Shown here piece by piece: positions 44,601 to 52,134 of a stretch of DNA of 64,000 nucleotides (positions are counted from its first letter, which is position 1; each line of letters starts with the position of its first letter). The notes below the pieces were generated by a model, which searched no databases, had not been told where the DNA came from, and saw only the letters and a list, made by a program, of their open reading frames with translations. The translations under genes were made by a program, and so were the position numbers. The DNA lies in assembly GCA_004562765.1 (NCBI GenBank), contig SFRL01000004.1, positions 27,095-91,094 on the forward strand, in the 5' to 3' direction. This stretch comes from a bacterium (GTDB taxonomy: Bacteria > Bacillota > Clostridia > Lachnospirales > Lachnospiraceae).

Positions 44601-45599
44601 CTTTCCTGCATGCCCACCCAGACTCAAGAAAAAAGAAAGAATGAGTTCTTCTTTATTCTCGGTTCGCTTCGCCTTTAAAAAAGTCTTTTTAAATCTGTCT
44701 GCTTCACGTTGGTTCACCAACGCAGCTGTCTGACGTCCCTGATACTTCTTCAGTTCCGTTTCCGACAGGGAACCCGCCAGCTCCTCTGTCAATTCACGGG
44801 GCGGATCGGACTCTAAGATATTGATCGGCGACTCCAGATATTCCGTATGATTTGCCAGCGAACGCGAAAATCCCTGATAGATCTTTCCGAGAAGCTGCTG
44901 CGCTTTATCCATGCGCTCACTGAGCAGTTCCTCCGATATGGCAGGTGTGCGCATATATTCTTCATGAAGGATCCGATATACATTGTTCAGCTGTTTTTTA
45001 TAGCTCTCGCTTAAAATGATCGGCATGATCGTCGTGCGCCACTGCTCATCCGTATAACAAGCCTGCTTGATCTTACACGTCTCATTATACATATCGATGA
45101 GCATCGCCTCCTGATCAGGTACGATACCCAGTTCATTATAAAACGCGATCATATCCGCATCCTCAAACCGGATCGGAATATGCACATCATTATGTGCGTC
45201 AGCTGCGGCAAAGCAGGTGGCGGCAACAACCGCTCCAGACACACTGTATAGCTGGTCCGGATGACCTAACTTCTTCTTTAACAATTGGGAAAGATTTTGC
45301 TTCACACAATCGCTCTTCAGCACATGTGAAATTCCCTTGTTCTTCAGATTTTGTCCGAATCCCCATGCTCTATCTACTTTTTTTCCGTACAACTCATAAG
45401 ACTTTGCCTGCGCACCGGTAGAATCGCCGACATAGTCCAAGGCAGTTCCAACAATCCGATCAAAACCCGCCTCTCCCTGTTCCCAGAAATTTGCCACAAG
45501 TTTTCCGAGCCATGAATCTGTATAGCGTTTCTTACGCCCGATCAGCTTCAGTTCCCATGCTTCCAGTTCCTTCTTTTTTTGTTTTTCCCCTACTCCCAT
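41610..45599 (-). CDS. large protein of unknown family with two copies of a ~400-residue domain
   Basis: A 1329-residue protein I do not recognise. Two related halves are clear. Copy 1 (~12-415) has LIGRKKRYTDSWLGK, YELYGKKVDRAW, CFAAADAH, YTDEQWRTTIMPII, NHTEYLESPINIL and LADIRTKYGITDEAF. Copy 2 (~585-1002) has LIGHQARYTDGWIGK, YEIYGRKLDRPW, CFAPTLIH, YTDVQWRTKLMPTI, NMTEYLEAPMNFL and LASVRETLGITDEVI. A charged coiled coil (~525-585) links them; a Lys/Glu-rich helical tail follows. No signal peptide or clear membrane helix. ATG 45599 follows AAGGTG. It is coupled by ATGA to the TrkH-type gene, so a link to potassium uptake or osmotic stress is inferred, not shown. Confidence 0.8.
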   Translation of the reverse strand: MGVGEKQKKKELEAWELKLIGRKKRYTDSWLGKLVANFWEQGEAGFDRIVGTALDYVGDSTGAQAKSYELYGKKVDRAWGFGQNLKNKGISHVLKSDCVKQNLSQLLKKKLGHPDQLYSVSGAVVAATCFAAADAHNDVHIPIRFEDADMIAFYNELGIVPDQEAMLIDMYNETCKIKQACYTDEQWRTTIMPIILSESYKKQLNNVYRILHEEYMRTPAISEELLSERMDKAQQLLGKIYQGFSRSLANHTEYLESPINILESDPPRELTEELAGSLSETELKKYQGRQTAALVNQREADRFKKTFLKAKRTENKEELILSFFLSLGGHAGKEAQQNAGFYPAAIAEDHSTRNCTSFINSVAALKKLSGLLSGSKDPEEKKIYAILREDLSMAFGISADEVKELLKPEMTLADIRTKYGITDEAFYGYEKIDLKQELITERENDQFLKRFVRTMGRTVAEGVRNVTDLVVEKGSVVYKTVSEVGSVLVHGVQIGEIEVDITEDDIMMDLFRDPDERWADFKAEQEKKEAQEAQRRAKEDREREERQRELERQMQVVRERIQQLIRAGEEAAERTRRERERDEALRVLEPWQKKLIGHQARYTDGWIGKILHGISDNFGEAINSGVDKLLHFFGESINPQLEQYEIYGRKLDRPWSKGYAIGLSLFEHMIESETASGMLKTLIQRRLLASGVEQYASGELVAFTCFAPTLIHGEMRPPCHFDPVLMAKFYNETGILPDEVSIVSDMMEETMKIADSNYTDVQWRTKLMPTIIKGSYHRQLELVFDMLKEEYLGNPAMSEEILQDRMKKAAHGLGEMYTDFTRSIANMTEYLEAPMNFLDTDAKLSFPESVADVMTDEQKQLAETLETKSITSEKEIDRLIKTHAKVKRKDTAQSLCEQFFMATSGAIGQQRNYVYYTPVPFDAENRNVFNEKCMIGAIAAAKKLSAILASKEEKRGFFSKLFHRNEPVEERMILMAMKDALQSHYGFSSEQVEEMLKPEVSLASVRETLGITDEVICGIDRMEIPPHETMEDKQKTYVNTARNLINKGIPVVATFAIGATKLIAKGVVTGGKCLLKKTADWAYDRFWGGSRAEETEDDKEEIVMLELQKEKLEKAIETERETTEKIQAMRGISLSDVEELQVEQDVISQLADIVEQENIGWTAWGLKALSNIVSSSYYYLVGAPEEVAVQQVHEQIAAKKQDVLRTLQNMDEADRESIYEKMAWLDCLIKLNKGMTDGRISPKKAKETLDNDGLSAFVQKSVSSERFQKACDKLIRAKLAEIRSGQQKVSEEDLPVAPGAGNVAENVQPQMAESEKIKMSNTATKEQLT

Positions 45600-45632
45600 T
45601 GCTATCACCTTTCACGCTGTCCTCAGATCAGC

Positions 45633-45679
45633 AAAAAAATCCGTCATACCAAGGTCTATCTCTCAGTATAACGGATTTT
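45633..45679 (-). terminator. intrinsic terminator just upstream of the giant gene
   Basis: AAAATCCGT pairs with ACGGATTTT, extended inside by ATAC/GTAT across a 1-nt mismatch, and seven T follow on the minus strand. It can end the DHH transcript. It leaves only ~34 nt to the next start codon, too little for a full promoter, so it may lie in the leader of the downstream operon as an attenuator. Confidence 0.75.
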
Positions 45680-45777
45680 CTGTAAAATTACAATTTGTTT
45701 ATGATCATGTCACAGATGACATACCACCCTTTTACTGTGCCGGCCAAGTAAAGTGGATATAAAAAAATGATGATCCT

Positions 45778-46764
45778 CTACAAGATCTGCGGCCACTCCT
45801 GCTCGATCACGTGCATAAAATGCTCCTGCACGGCATCAAACAGATACCCGGTCTCCTGCGGCAGTTTTTCTTCCTCTGCAAAACCGCCCGCCATGGACGC
45901 ATGACCACCGCCGTTGCCCCAGTCCTTCAATGCAATGTTGGCCAGATTTCCGGCATGCACATCGTCACGCTCACTGCGAATGCTGAACTTGTAACCGCCC
46001 GCGCGTTTCGCGTAGATCACCACGACCTCAACCTCCGCCAGAGCTAACAGGAAATCACTGAGTGCTGCCACCAAAGCGTCCGGGCAGACAAAATCCAAAT
46101 AAGAAAAACACACTTTTCCGAAACAGCGGATATGCTCGATCGCACTGCCGTACGCCTGTAAATCCGCAAATTCCATGTTGTTCGTCTCCAGTTCATGCAG
46201 CAAAGCCTTATCCGCATAGTGAAACAGATATTCATACATCTCAACATCAAATTCTGTGACACCCCGGCTCAGCTGCAGCGTATCCATGCGCAGTCCGTAT
46301 AAAAGCGCGGTCGCCGCCTGTGCATCAGGAGCGATGTCCAGCATACGGTAATAGTCCGCGATCAGGCTGGCACACGCGCCTGTGATTCGCAGATCCGCAT
46401 ACTGATAATCCACCTTGACAAACGTCGGGTGATGATCGATCGCCGCCATCTCCTCCCCGATCAGATCCGTCGTATTTCCGTTATTTTTCTGACAATCCAC
46501 CAGAATGATCATGTCCGTCGGCTGCATCACATCACTGATCTCTCCGTATGGCACCATCGTGATCCCGCACAGGTTCAGCATTTTCAGACTGCTGAGCTTA
46601 TCGATCTGCCCCTCATGGCACAACCCCGCATGAATGCCAAAGTGCATCAGAAGCTGCTGCAGTCCGAATGCACTGGAGATGGCATCCGGATCCGGAAAAT
46701 TGTGTGTCTGTATCCAGACGGTTTTATTTTTACAAAGTTTTATCAATTCGTTGGGATTCATCAT
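45778..46764 (-). CDS. DHH-DHHA1 family phosphoesterase (NrnA-like)
   Basis: A 328-residue DHH-family protein, similar to nanoRNases and pAp or cyclic-dinucleotide-breakdown phosphatases. Metal-binding motifs are THNFPDPDAISSAFGL (motif I, with NFPD in place of the usual H-x-x-PD), IILVDCQ (motif II) and AAIDHHPTF (DHH). The C-terminal DHHA1 domain is GNGGGHASMAGGF. The start follows GGAGG. A 9-bp inverted repeat lies upstream. Exact substrate unknown. Confidence 0.88.
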   Translation of the reverse strand: MMNPNELIKLCKNKTVWIQTHNFPDPDAISSAFGLQQLLMHFGIHAGLCHEGQIDKLSSLKMLNLCGITMVPYGEISDVMQPTDMIILVDCQKNNGNTTDLIGEEMAAIDHHPTFVKVDYQYADLRITGACASLIADYYRMLDIAPDAQAATALLYGLRMDTLQLSRGVTEFDVEMYEYLFHYADKALLHELETNNMEFADLQAYGSAIEHIRCFGKVCFSYLDFVCPDALVAALSDFLLALAEVEVVVIYAKRAGGYKFSIRSERDDVHAGNLANIALKDWGNGGGHASMAGGFAEEEKLPQETGYLFDAVQEHFMHVIEQEWPQIL

Positions 46765-46803
46765 CTGTATATGTCCTCCAGTGTAACATTCTTCCTTGCA
46801 ATA

Positions 46804-46838
46804 ATTCTACTCATAATATACTAACTTACGAGTAGAAT
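46804..46838. promoter_or_regulatory. inverted repeat in the DHH phosphoesterase promoter region
   Basis: ATTCTACTC (46804-46812) and GAGTAGAAT (46830-46838), perfect 9-bp arms around AT-rich sequence that contains TATATT on the minus strand. It lies 40 bp upstream of the start and looks like an operator over a -10 region; the regulator is unknown. Confidence 0.5.
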
Positions 46839-46875
46839 AATTGTTTTCATAGGATTTGTTAAGGCCAAAAACAAG

Positions 46876-47493
46876 TTATCTGATAAAATTTGTCCACACG
46901 CGATCCTCTGTTTCCGGCAGACCAAATTGCTCTTTTCCAAGCGCGATACTCTTCATAAGAAATGTCATGTTGCGTGCAAGCACCCGCATCGTCTGCTTTC
47001 CTTCTTCATCAAGTTCCGCATCCCCTGCATTTTTTCCATGAATGCAGTTCCAATACTGGCTGGATGCGATGGGCATATTTGCAATGGTGAAGTATTTATT
47101 CAGTTCATCAAAGGTTGCCGAGCATCCACATCTTCTGGCACAAACCAGGCTTGCACCCACTTTCATGGTCTTGTCAAAATGTGTGCTGCAAAACAGTCTG
47201 TCCAGACAGGCGATCAACGTGGCATTTGCTGACGCATAGTAGACAGGAGATGCCACAACCAGTCCGTCTGCTGCCTCAAATTTCGGTGCGAGTTCATTGA
47301 CCACGTCATCAAACACACACTTGCCCTTCTCCGAACATGCTCCGCAGGCGATACATCCGCGGACACTCTGATTTCCCATCTGAACGATCTCAACCTCCAC
47401 ACCTTCCTGTTCAAATACCTTTTTCATCTCACGAAGCGCAATGGATGTATTTCCAGTCACACGGGGGCTTCCGTTAATTGCTAAAACCTTCAT
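46876..47493 (-). CDS. iron-sulfur-type flavodoxin-family NAD(P)H oxidoreductase
   Basis: A 205-residue NADPH-dependent FMN reductase-like protein. VLAINGSPRVTGNTSIAL is the FMN phosphate loop. CIACGACSEKGKCVFDD gives four Cys, the pattern of iron-sulfur flavoproteins, though with modified spacing. ASPVYYASANATLIACLDR is the flavin loop. The start at 47493 follows AGGGAGG; it is 51 nt after the AraC gene and probably co-transcribed with it. Likely electron transfer or quinone/nitro reduction. Confidence 0.87.
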   Translation of the reverse strand: MKVLAINGSPRVTGNTSIALREMKKVFEQEGVEVEIVQMGNQSVRGCIACGACSEKGKCVFDDVVNELAPKFEAADGLVVASPVYYASANATLIACLDRLFCSTHFDKTMKVGASLVCARRCGCSATFDELNKYFTIANMPIASSQYWNCIHGKNAGDAELDEEGKQTMRVLARNMTFLMKSIALGKEQFGLPETEDRVWTNFIR

Positions 47494-47543
47494 ATCTTGA
47501 TTCCTCCCTTTGTATTCAAATTTTCGATGCTGTCTATGCAGCC

Positions 47544-48473
47544 TCACCAGCCCTTCAGCATCGAAACATTGTAGTTTCCTAAATTTGTCCCGCTGTCCTT
47601 GACCTTTTTTCTCCAGTCCTTCGGCAGCTCACCTACCAGCTTTTTGAAATTGCGGGTAAATGAACCGGTTGTCTGAAATCCGGTCTGTATCGCGATATCT
47701 TCGATCTTTTCATCCGTTTTCGCCAGCAGTTCACAGGCATGATCGATCCGCACCAGGTTGATATATTCTGCCGGAGAAGTATTGAAATATTCCTTAAATT
47801 TTCTCCGATAATGACTCTCGCTGATACTGCTGACCCGCGTCAGATCATCAATACTGATATCTTCCATATAGTGCTGACCAATATAATCTAATGTCTCCAA
47901 CATCAGCTCATAGCTTTCTCCTGCCACACCATTTTCCTTTATAACATGATCAGACTCACTCATTTGCGCGATATGAAGCAGGAGGGACAGCGTATTTAAT
48001 TTAACGCATTCCCTATAAAACTCCTTTTTCTGTCGCATATCCTCAAAAATAGGGCGAAGAAGCATCGACAATTCGGTATTTTCTTCTTTACTGAGCACAT
48101 GGCACCGACTTTCTATCCGACGGATGGTACCATTCACCCACACCTGACGATCCGGATAAGCAGTACGTAATAATTCATCCGCGTCGACAAATAAGTATTC
48201 CCACTTCTGTATGCGTGTGACATCTCCATTCGTTCGATGCGGATGATTTTTCGGTATGATCGTTATCGTTCCGTCTCTGTAATCTGACTTACTATCTCCA
48301 TGACAGATCTGACCGTCCCCATAATAGCAATATCCGATCTCCAAATGATTGTGAAAATGCATTGCATCTGTGCCATAGGGAATTTCCCATTCTTCTCCCA
48401 AAAGGGCTAAAACCGGAAGATCCTTCGGCACTTCATAATATCGGAATTCCACTTTTTCCTTTTCGTGCTTCAT
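47544..48473 (-). CDS. AraC-family regulator with N-terminal cupin domain
   Basis: A 309-residue regulator. The N-terminal ~180 residues form a cupin-like sensing domain (MHFHNHLEIGYCYYGDGQI). The C-terminal double helix-turn-helix shows ISIDDLTRVSSISESHYRRK and then IEDIAIQTGFQTTGSFTRNF, the AraC signature. It precedes the flavoprotein in the same direction, so it may regulate it. Effector unknown. Confidence 0.9.
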   Translation of the reverse strand: MKHEKEKVEFRYYEVPKDLPVLALLGEEWEIPYGTDAMHFHNHLEIGYCYYGDGQICHGDSKSDYRDGTITIIPKNHPHRTNGDVTRIQKWEYLFVDADELLRTAYPDRQVWVNGTIRRIESRCHVLSKEENTELSMLLRPIFEDMRQKKEFYRECVKLNTLSLLLHIAQMSESDHVIKENGVAGESYELMLETLDYIGQHYMEDISIDDLTRVSSISESHYRRKFKEYFNTSPAEYINLVRIDHACELLAKTDEKIEDIAIQTGFQTTGSFTRNFKKLVGELPKDWRKKVKDSGTNLGNYNVSMLKGW

Positions 48474-48604
48474 AATTCTTTTCCTCTTTCATCATGCAAA
48501 CCTATCCTAAATATATCATAATGCGATTTTCCGGTAAACTATAAAATTCCTCACCTACATAACCTGCCACCGGCAGCTTCTTACGGATGCATGGCAACAA
48601 AAAA

Positions 48605-48634
48605 TGAAGTGATGCCTGCTTTGACATCACTTCA
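48605..48634 (-). terminator. intrinsic terminator of the galactan operon
   Basis: Perfect 10-bp stem TGAAGTGATG / CATCACTTCA with a 10-nt loop; the minus strand continues with six T. It lies just after the GH53 stop. Confidence 0.85.
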
Positions 48635-48639
48635 CCTTT

Positions 48640-49767
48640 TTATCTTTCCTTATAATCCCGGATCACTTCCAGTGTCGGCAGCACATTTCCGTCATAATCA
48701 AACAACGCCTGATTTGCCCACTCGTTGCCACAGGGTCCCGGATCATTCATGTATTCCAGAGAGGCGGGAGTTGCCCAGCCGCTGCCCGGAACGGGGATCC
48801 ACGCAGGCTCCCACCAGAAAAAGCCTCTTGCCCGATGCTCTGCGACCGTCTCCAGACGCGCAAGCAGAGTCTGCATGAAATCCGCCTGCCCTTCCTTTGT
48901 CATCGGGAACTCGATCTTTTCTACCAGCGACGGCTTTGTAGCATAGCCCTTGCGCTCACTGTCAGATAATTTTTCGTATGATTTATAATCCTCCATCGTG
49001 TATCCCATGGATACCTCTGCGATGATCAGATCCTTGTGATAACGTTTTGCCATATCATTCATATTGTTGATGAGCTGATCCATCGTTCCGTGCCAGAAGG
49101 GATAGTAGGACAGTCCGATCAGATCAAAGTCCTCACCTCTGGCAACATAGTTGTCAAACCAGCGGCGGTACAACTCGTTGTTTCCACCGTTATCCAGATG
49201 GAGCATCACCGGAATATCCGGATTACTCTTTCGCACCGCACGGATACCGGCGCTCACAAATTTTGCAATGTTGTCATATTCACCGATACCGGCGTCCACA
49301 TCGATCTTTCCTTCCGGCCAGAGCAGTCCGTTGGACAGCTCATTTCCCACCTGCACCATCGTGATGTTGACACCCTCTTTTTTAAAGAGTTCCATCGTAT
49401 CAAAGGTAAAATCATACACTGCCTGCGCGAGTTCCTCGACAGTCATTCCCTCCCATGCCTTCGGCTTGATCTGTTTTCCGGGATCCGCCCAGAAATCACT
49501 GTAATGAAAGTTCATCAGCACGCCCAATCCTTTTTCGCTGACACGCTTTGCGATCTCCAGTGTCGTAGGGACATCGTTTTCACCTGCGCCATAAGATTCG
49601 TGGTTTTTCCCCCAGGGATCATTCCAGATACGCAGACGGATCGTGTCCACATCATAGTCCTTCATGATGTCTAAAATATCGCGTTCCCTGCCTCCATCAT
49701 AGTATTTTGCCCCAAGACGCTCCAACTCCAGAAGAGTGGATAAGTCCATACCTTTTACATAATTCAT
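48640..49767 (-). CDS. arabinogalactan endo-beta-1,4-galactanase (GH53)
   Basis: A 375-residue GH53 enzyme cutting beta-1,4-galactan. YVKGMDLSTLLELERLGAKY and DTIRLRIWNDPW are the N-terminal barrel strands; VQVGNELSNGLLWPEG carries the acid/base Glu and IIAEVSMGY the nucleophile Glu. There is no signal peptide, so it acts on imported galacto-oligosaccharides rather than intact pectin. ATG 49767 follows AAGGAG; the longer open frame upstream reads through the foldback element at 49793-49945 and is not genuine. Last gene before the terminator. Confidence 0.93.
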   Translation of the reverse strand: MNYVKGMDLSTLLELERLGAKYYDGGRERDILDIMKDYDVDTIRLRIWNDPWGKNHESYGAGENDVPTTLEIAKRVSEKGLGVLMNFHYSDFWADPGKQIKPKAWEGMTVEELAQAVYDFTFDTMELFKKEGVNITMVQVGNELSNGLLWPEGKIDVDAGIGEYDNIAKFVSAGIRAVRKSNPDIPVMLHLDNGGNNELYRRWFDNYVARGEDFDLIGLSYYPFWHGTMDQLINNMNDMAKRYHKDLIIAEVSMGYTMEDYKSYEKLSDSERKGYATKPSLVEKIEFPMTKEGQADFMQTLLARLETVAEHRARGFFWWEPAWIPVPGSGWATPASLEYMNDPGPCGNEWANQALFDYDGNVLPTLEVIRDYKER

Positions 49768-49792
49768 TGCCATTCTCCTTGTAAATAAAAAT

Positions 49793-49945
49793 AACAGTTC
49801 AGAGCAAATCATTCGCAAAATCGCTGCTTTGCAGCTTTCCTTTTGCTCATGCTTTGGCTCTCGCCAAAGAAATTTGCCAAAATACAGGGATCCATACAAG
49901 CATGATCCCTGTATTTTTAGCAAATTGCCTTGTCTCTGAACTGTT
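49793..49945. repeat. 153-bp element with perfect 12-bp terminal inverted repeats
   Basis: AACAGTTCAGAG at 49793-49804 and CTCTGAACTGTT at 49934-49945 bound a segment with three nested hairpins: GCTG/CAGC, CTTTGGC/GCCAAAG with a 4-nt loop, and a 14-bp stem at 49879-49917. The right arm overlaps the stop codon of the zinc-ribbon gene. Size and structure fit a MITE-like repeat. It sits inside the galactan operon, between two genes on the same strand. Confidence 0.6.
49879..49917 (-). terminator. 14-bp hairpin inside the repeat, possible intra-operon terminator
   Basis: AAAATACAGGGATC pairs perfectly with GATCCCTGTATTTT around an 11-nt loop. Only four T follow on the minus strand, so it may reduce rather than block transcription into GH53. 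Confidence 0.45.
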
Positions 49946-50162
49946 AGTCAAAATCGAATTTGGTAATACGCTCGTGCATTGCGCCGTAGCGGAAACGCAC
50001 CATCTCGTTTTTCTCTAAAACATCCTTCTCATCGCCACGATACTGGCAGCGGATGCAGCTGTAAATACCCGTATCCTTATTGTAAAACATATCGATGTCC
50101 AGATCTCTCATAAAACATGAAGGGCATCTATAATTTAATTTGCCTTTTCTAAGTTGAGCCAT
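49944..50162 (-). CDS. small zinc-ribbon protein
   Basis: A 72-residue protein with two Cys pairs, YRCPSCFMRD and YSCIRCQYRG, spaced like a treble-clef zinc ribbon, then a basic and acidic helix ending FRYGAMHERITKFDFD. Start 50162 overlaps the end of the 616-residue gene by 28 nt and has AGGAGG 10 nt upstream, so the two are translationally coupled. It may accompany that protein; its function is unknown. Confidence 0.75.
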   Translation of the reverse strand: MAQLRKGKLNYRCPSCFMRDLDIDMFYNKDTGIYSCIRCQYRGDEKDVLEKNEMVRFRYGAMHERITKFDFD

Positions 50163-51985
50163 GTCGCAAATACCTCCTTGTCTGAGATTTTCTTCTTATA
50201 TCCAAGCTTAAACATCGGTGAGAATGCATATCCCTCCTGGATATAGCCCTCTGCTCCACCGGTCTGTGTCAGGGAAACCTTCGTCTCGATCGGAGGAACC
50301 ACAGCGCTGACTGCAGTCGCATCTGCCAGCTTCTCCTCACGGCACTTGTACTCGTAATTGATGGTCTTCTCATCTGCACCCTCACACTTTAAGGTGATGC
50401 CGGTCATATCCTCCGGATACTCAGTCGTGCCGTAGCATGCTACCATGTACTCGTCCAGATATACCTCTGCATTCGGATCGCTCATCTCTAAAATGGTACG
50501 CTCGATCTTGATATTTGAAGAGCCTTCCTCGAAGTATTCCTTTGTCTGTAATTTTACAGACAGACCATTAAACTCGATCTCCACCGGATCAAGGGTCAGG
50601 ATACGTGTCTTGCCCTCCTGTGAGAAATGTGCGTGTGTCGGGCAGAGGCACAGATCAACTTCCTCGCCGTTATAGCACAGCTTCGCGCTGCGAACGGTTC
50701 CCTCGCCTGCGTAGTGTGTAAAATAACCTGCACGGTATTTCTCCTGAATGAGGAACGGATAAGACGCATCCTGCACATGCTTGGTGCCGATACCTACCGG
50801 CCACTCCAGTTTTGCTGCATAGGGACGGAGATCTACGATCGCGCCGCCCTGATCCATGTTGACACATGCTCTCATATAGGGATCACAGTACCAGAACAGC
50901 TGCTTGTCGGAACCATATAAAATATCGCGCCACAGTGCACATTCAGGCTCGGTGTAGCGGTTCTCCTTGGTGACACCCTTCTTCTCTCTATAGAAATCTG
51001 CAAACTCAGACATGGTCATGTCGATCAGCTTGCCCTCTTTTTTCAGTTTTCCGTAATATGCACAGCCATCGGTGTAAGACTTCAGCAGCAACTCATAGGG
51101 CTGCTCCCAGCGTCCCATCTTGTTCATCCAGCCGGGTCCAACAAACATCATGTTGTAAGCGTAGCCGTTATTGTATTTAGCCAGATCGTGATACTGGTCG
51201 ATCAGATTGTACAGATAAGGATACTCCCAGGTCTTGGTATCATAGATCATACCGCGGAGCACGTTCTGCGGATGGGTTCCGAAGTTTGAACCGTTACCGT
51301 CATAGCATGCGATCAGGTCACGGGATAAGTGCGGGATCGCTACGATTCCGGAATCCTCTTCCTCGTTTGCTGCCGGTGCATGGGTGTTCTGCTTTGACGG
51401 GATCCACGGTGCCCAGGGGCCGCCATCGAACAGTGTATACCAGGAATTGTTACAGGTATGATAAGCCTTCGGTCCCTCTTCCCAGCAGGTTGCTACAGCA
51501 CATTTCACGCTGGGATAGGTTGCCTTTATGTAATTTGTCAGATCGGCATCCATGTAGTAAGAACCGGTTGACTCCGGATAGAAGCCGAATCTCTCGTAGA
51601 ACTTGCCGAACACATCATCAACGATGGCCTTCTTGTCCTCCATAGAGAACATCCAAATACAGAAGTCCTTCGTCTTATACTTCTCGCGGAACTCCTCGCA
51701 GGGAAGTCCCAGCAGTGATAATGCGATCTCATCACCGTACTCCTCGTGATCATGCTTTGCGATCTCTACTGCCTCGTCGTTGAAAAGTGCTGCATAGGTC
51801 ATCTGAATGGTTACCTTCAGACCATTCTCATGTGCCAGTCTCTGCTGTGTCTTGAAGATGTCTAAAGACTCGGTGATCAATGCCTTGTCTCCGATATCCT
51901 CCTCCTTGCCCTGTCCTGTCACGGTCGCAGAATACTCCGGAACCATCTCCGGTCTGTGGATGACGTTCAAAATCAATGGATCCAT
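50135..51985 (-). CDS. uncharacterised 616-residue protein, possible carbohydrate-active hydrolase
   Basis: I do not recognise a named family. The N-terminal ~250 residues look like a NodB/GH57-type (beta/alpha)7 barrel: HENGLKVTIQMTYAALF, HEEYGDEIALSLLGLPCEEF, GFYPESTGSYYMDADLT and VKCAVATCWEEGPKAYH. The C-terminal ~350 residues are rich in beta strands with many aromatic residues (WYTLFDGGPWAPWIPSKQN, GPGWMNKMGRWEQP), as in carbohydrate-active enzymes. No signal peptide. Start 51985 follows GGAGGGG. Lying between LacI and GH53, it probably processes a galactan-derived glycan. This is inference from position. Confidence 0.7.
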   Translation of the reverse strand: MDPLILNVIHRPEMVPEYSATVTGQGKEEDIGDKALITESLDIFKTQQRLAHENGLKVTIQMTYAALFNDEAVEIAKHDHEEYGDEIALSLLGLPCEEFREKYKTKDFCIWMFSMEDKKAIVDDVFGKFYERFGFYPESTGSYYMDADLTNYIKATYPSVKCAVATCWEEGPKAYHTCNNSWYTLFDGGPWAPWIPSKQNTHAPAANEEEDSGIVAIPHLSRDLIACYDGNGSNFGTHPQNVLRGMIYDTKTWEYPYLYNLIDQYHDLAKYNNGYAYNMMFVGPGWMNKMGRWEQPYELLLKSYTDGCAYYGKLKKEGKLIDMTMSEFADFYREKKGVTKENRYTEPECALWRDILYGSDKQLFWYCDPYMRACVNMDQGGAIVDLRPYAAKLEWPVGIGTKHVQDASYPFLIQEKYRAGYFTHYAGEGTVRSAKLCYNGEEVDLCLCPTHAHFSQEGKTRILTLDPVEIEFNGLSVKLQTKEYFEEGSSNIKIERTILEMSDPNAEVYLDEYMVACYGTTEYPEDMTGITLKCEGADEKTINYEYKCREEKLADATAVSAVVPPIETKVSLTQTGGAEGYIQEGYAFSPMFKLGYKKKISDKEVFATWLNLEKAN

Positions 51986-52054
51986 AAATAAAAGCCCCTC
52001 CTTAAATAGTTTTTCATGTTATTTTTATGACTGCGCATGTATGTGCGTTTCATT

Positions 52055-52062
52055 TTGCGCAA
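52055..52062. promoter_or_regulatory. TTGCGCAA operator candidate upstream of the 616-residue gene
   Basis: The palindrome TTGCGCAA, also present in front of the LacI-family gene (53170-53177), lies 70 bp upstream of start 51985. A related dyad (GCGCATGTATGTGCG, ~52033) is adjacent. Likely sites for the LacI-family repressor between them. Confidence 0.5.
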
Positions 52063-52134
52063 TCGGTTGTTCATATTTGTAGTATACTATGCGTTTTGCA
52101 GTATGTCAATCTCTTTTTTCAGAAAATATCCCCT

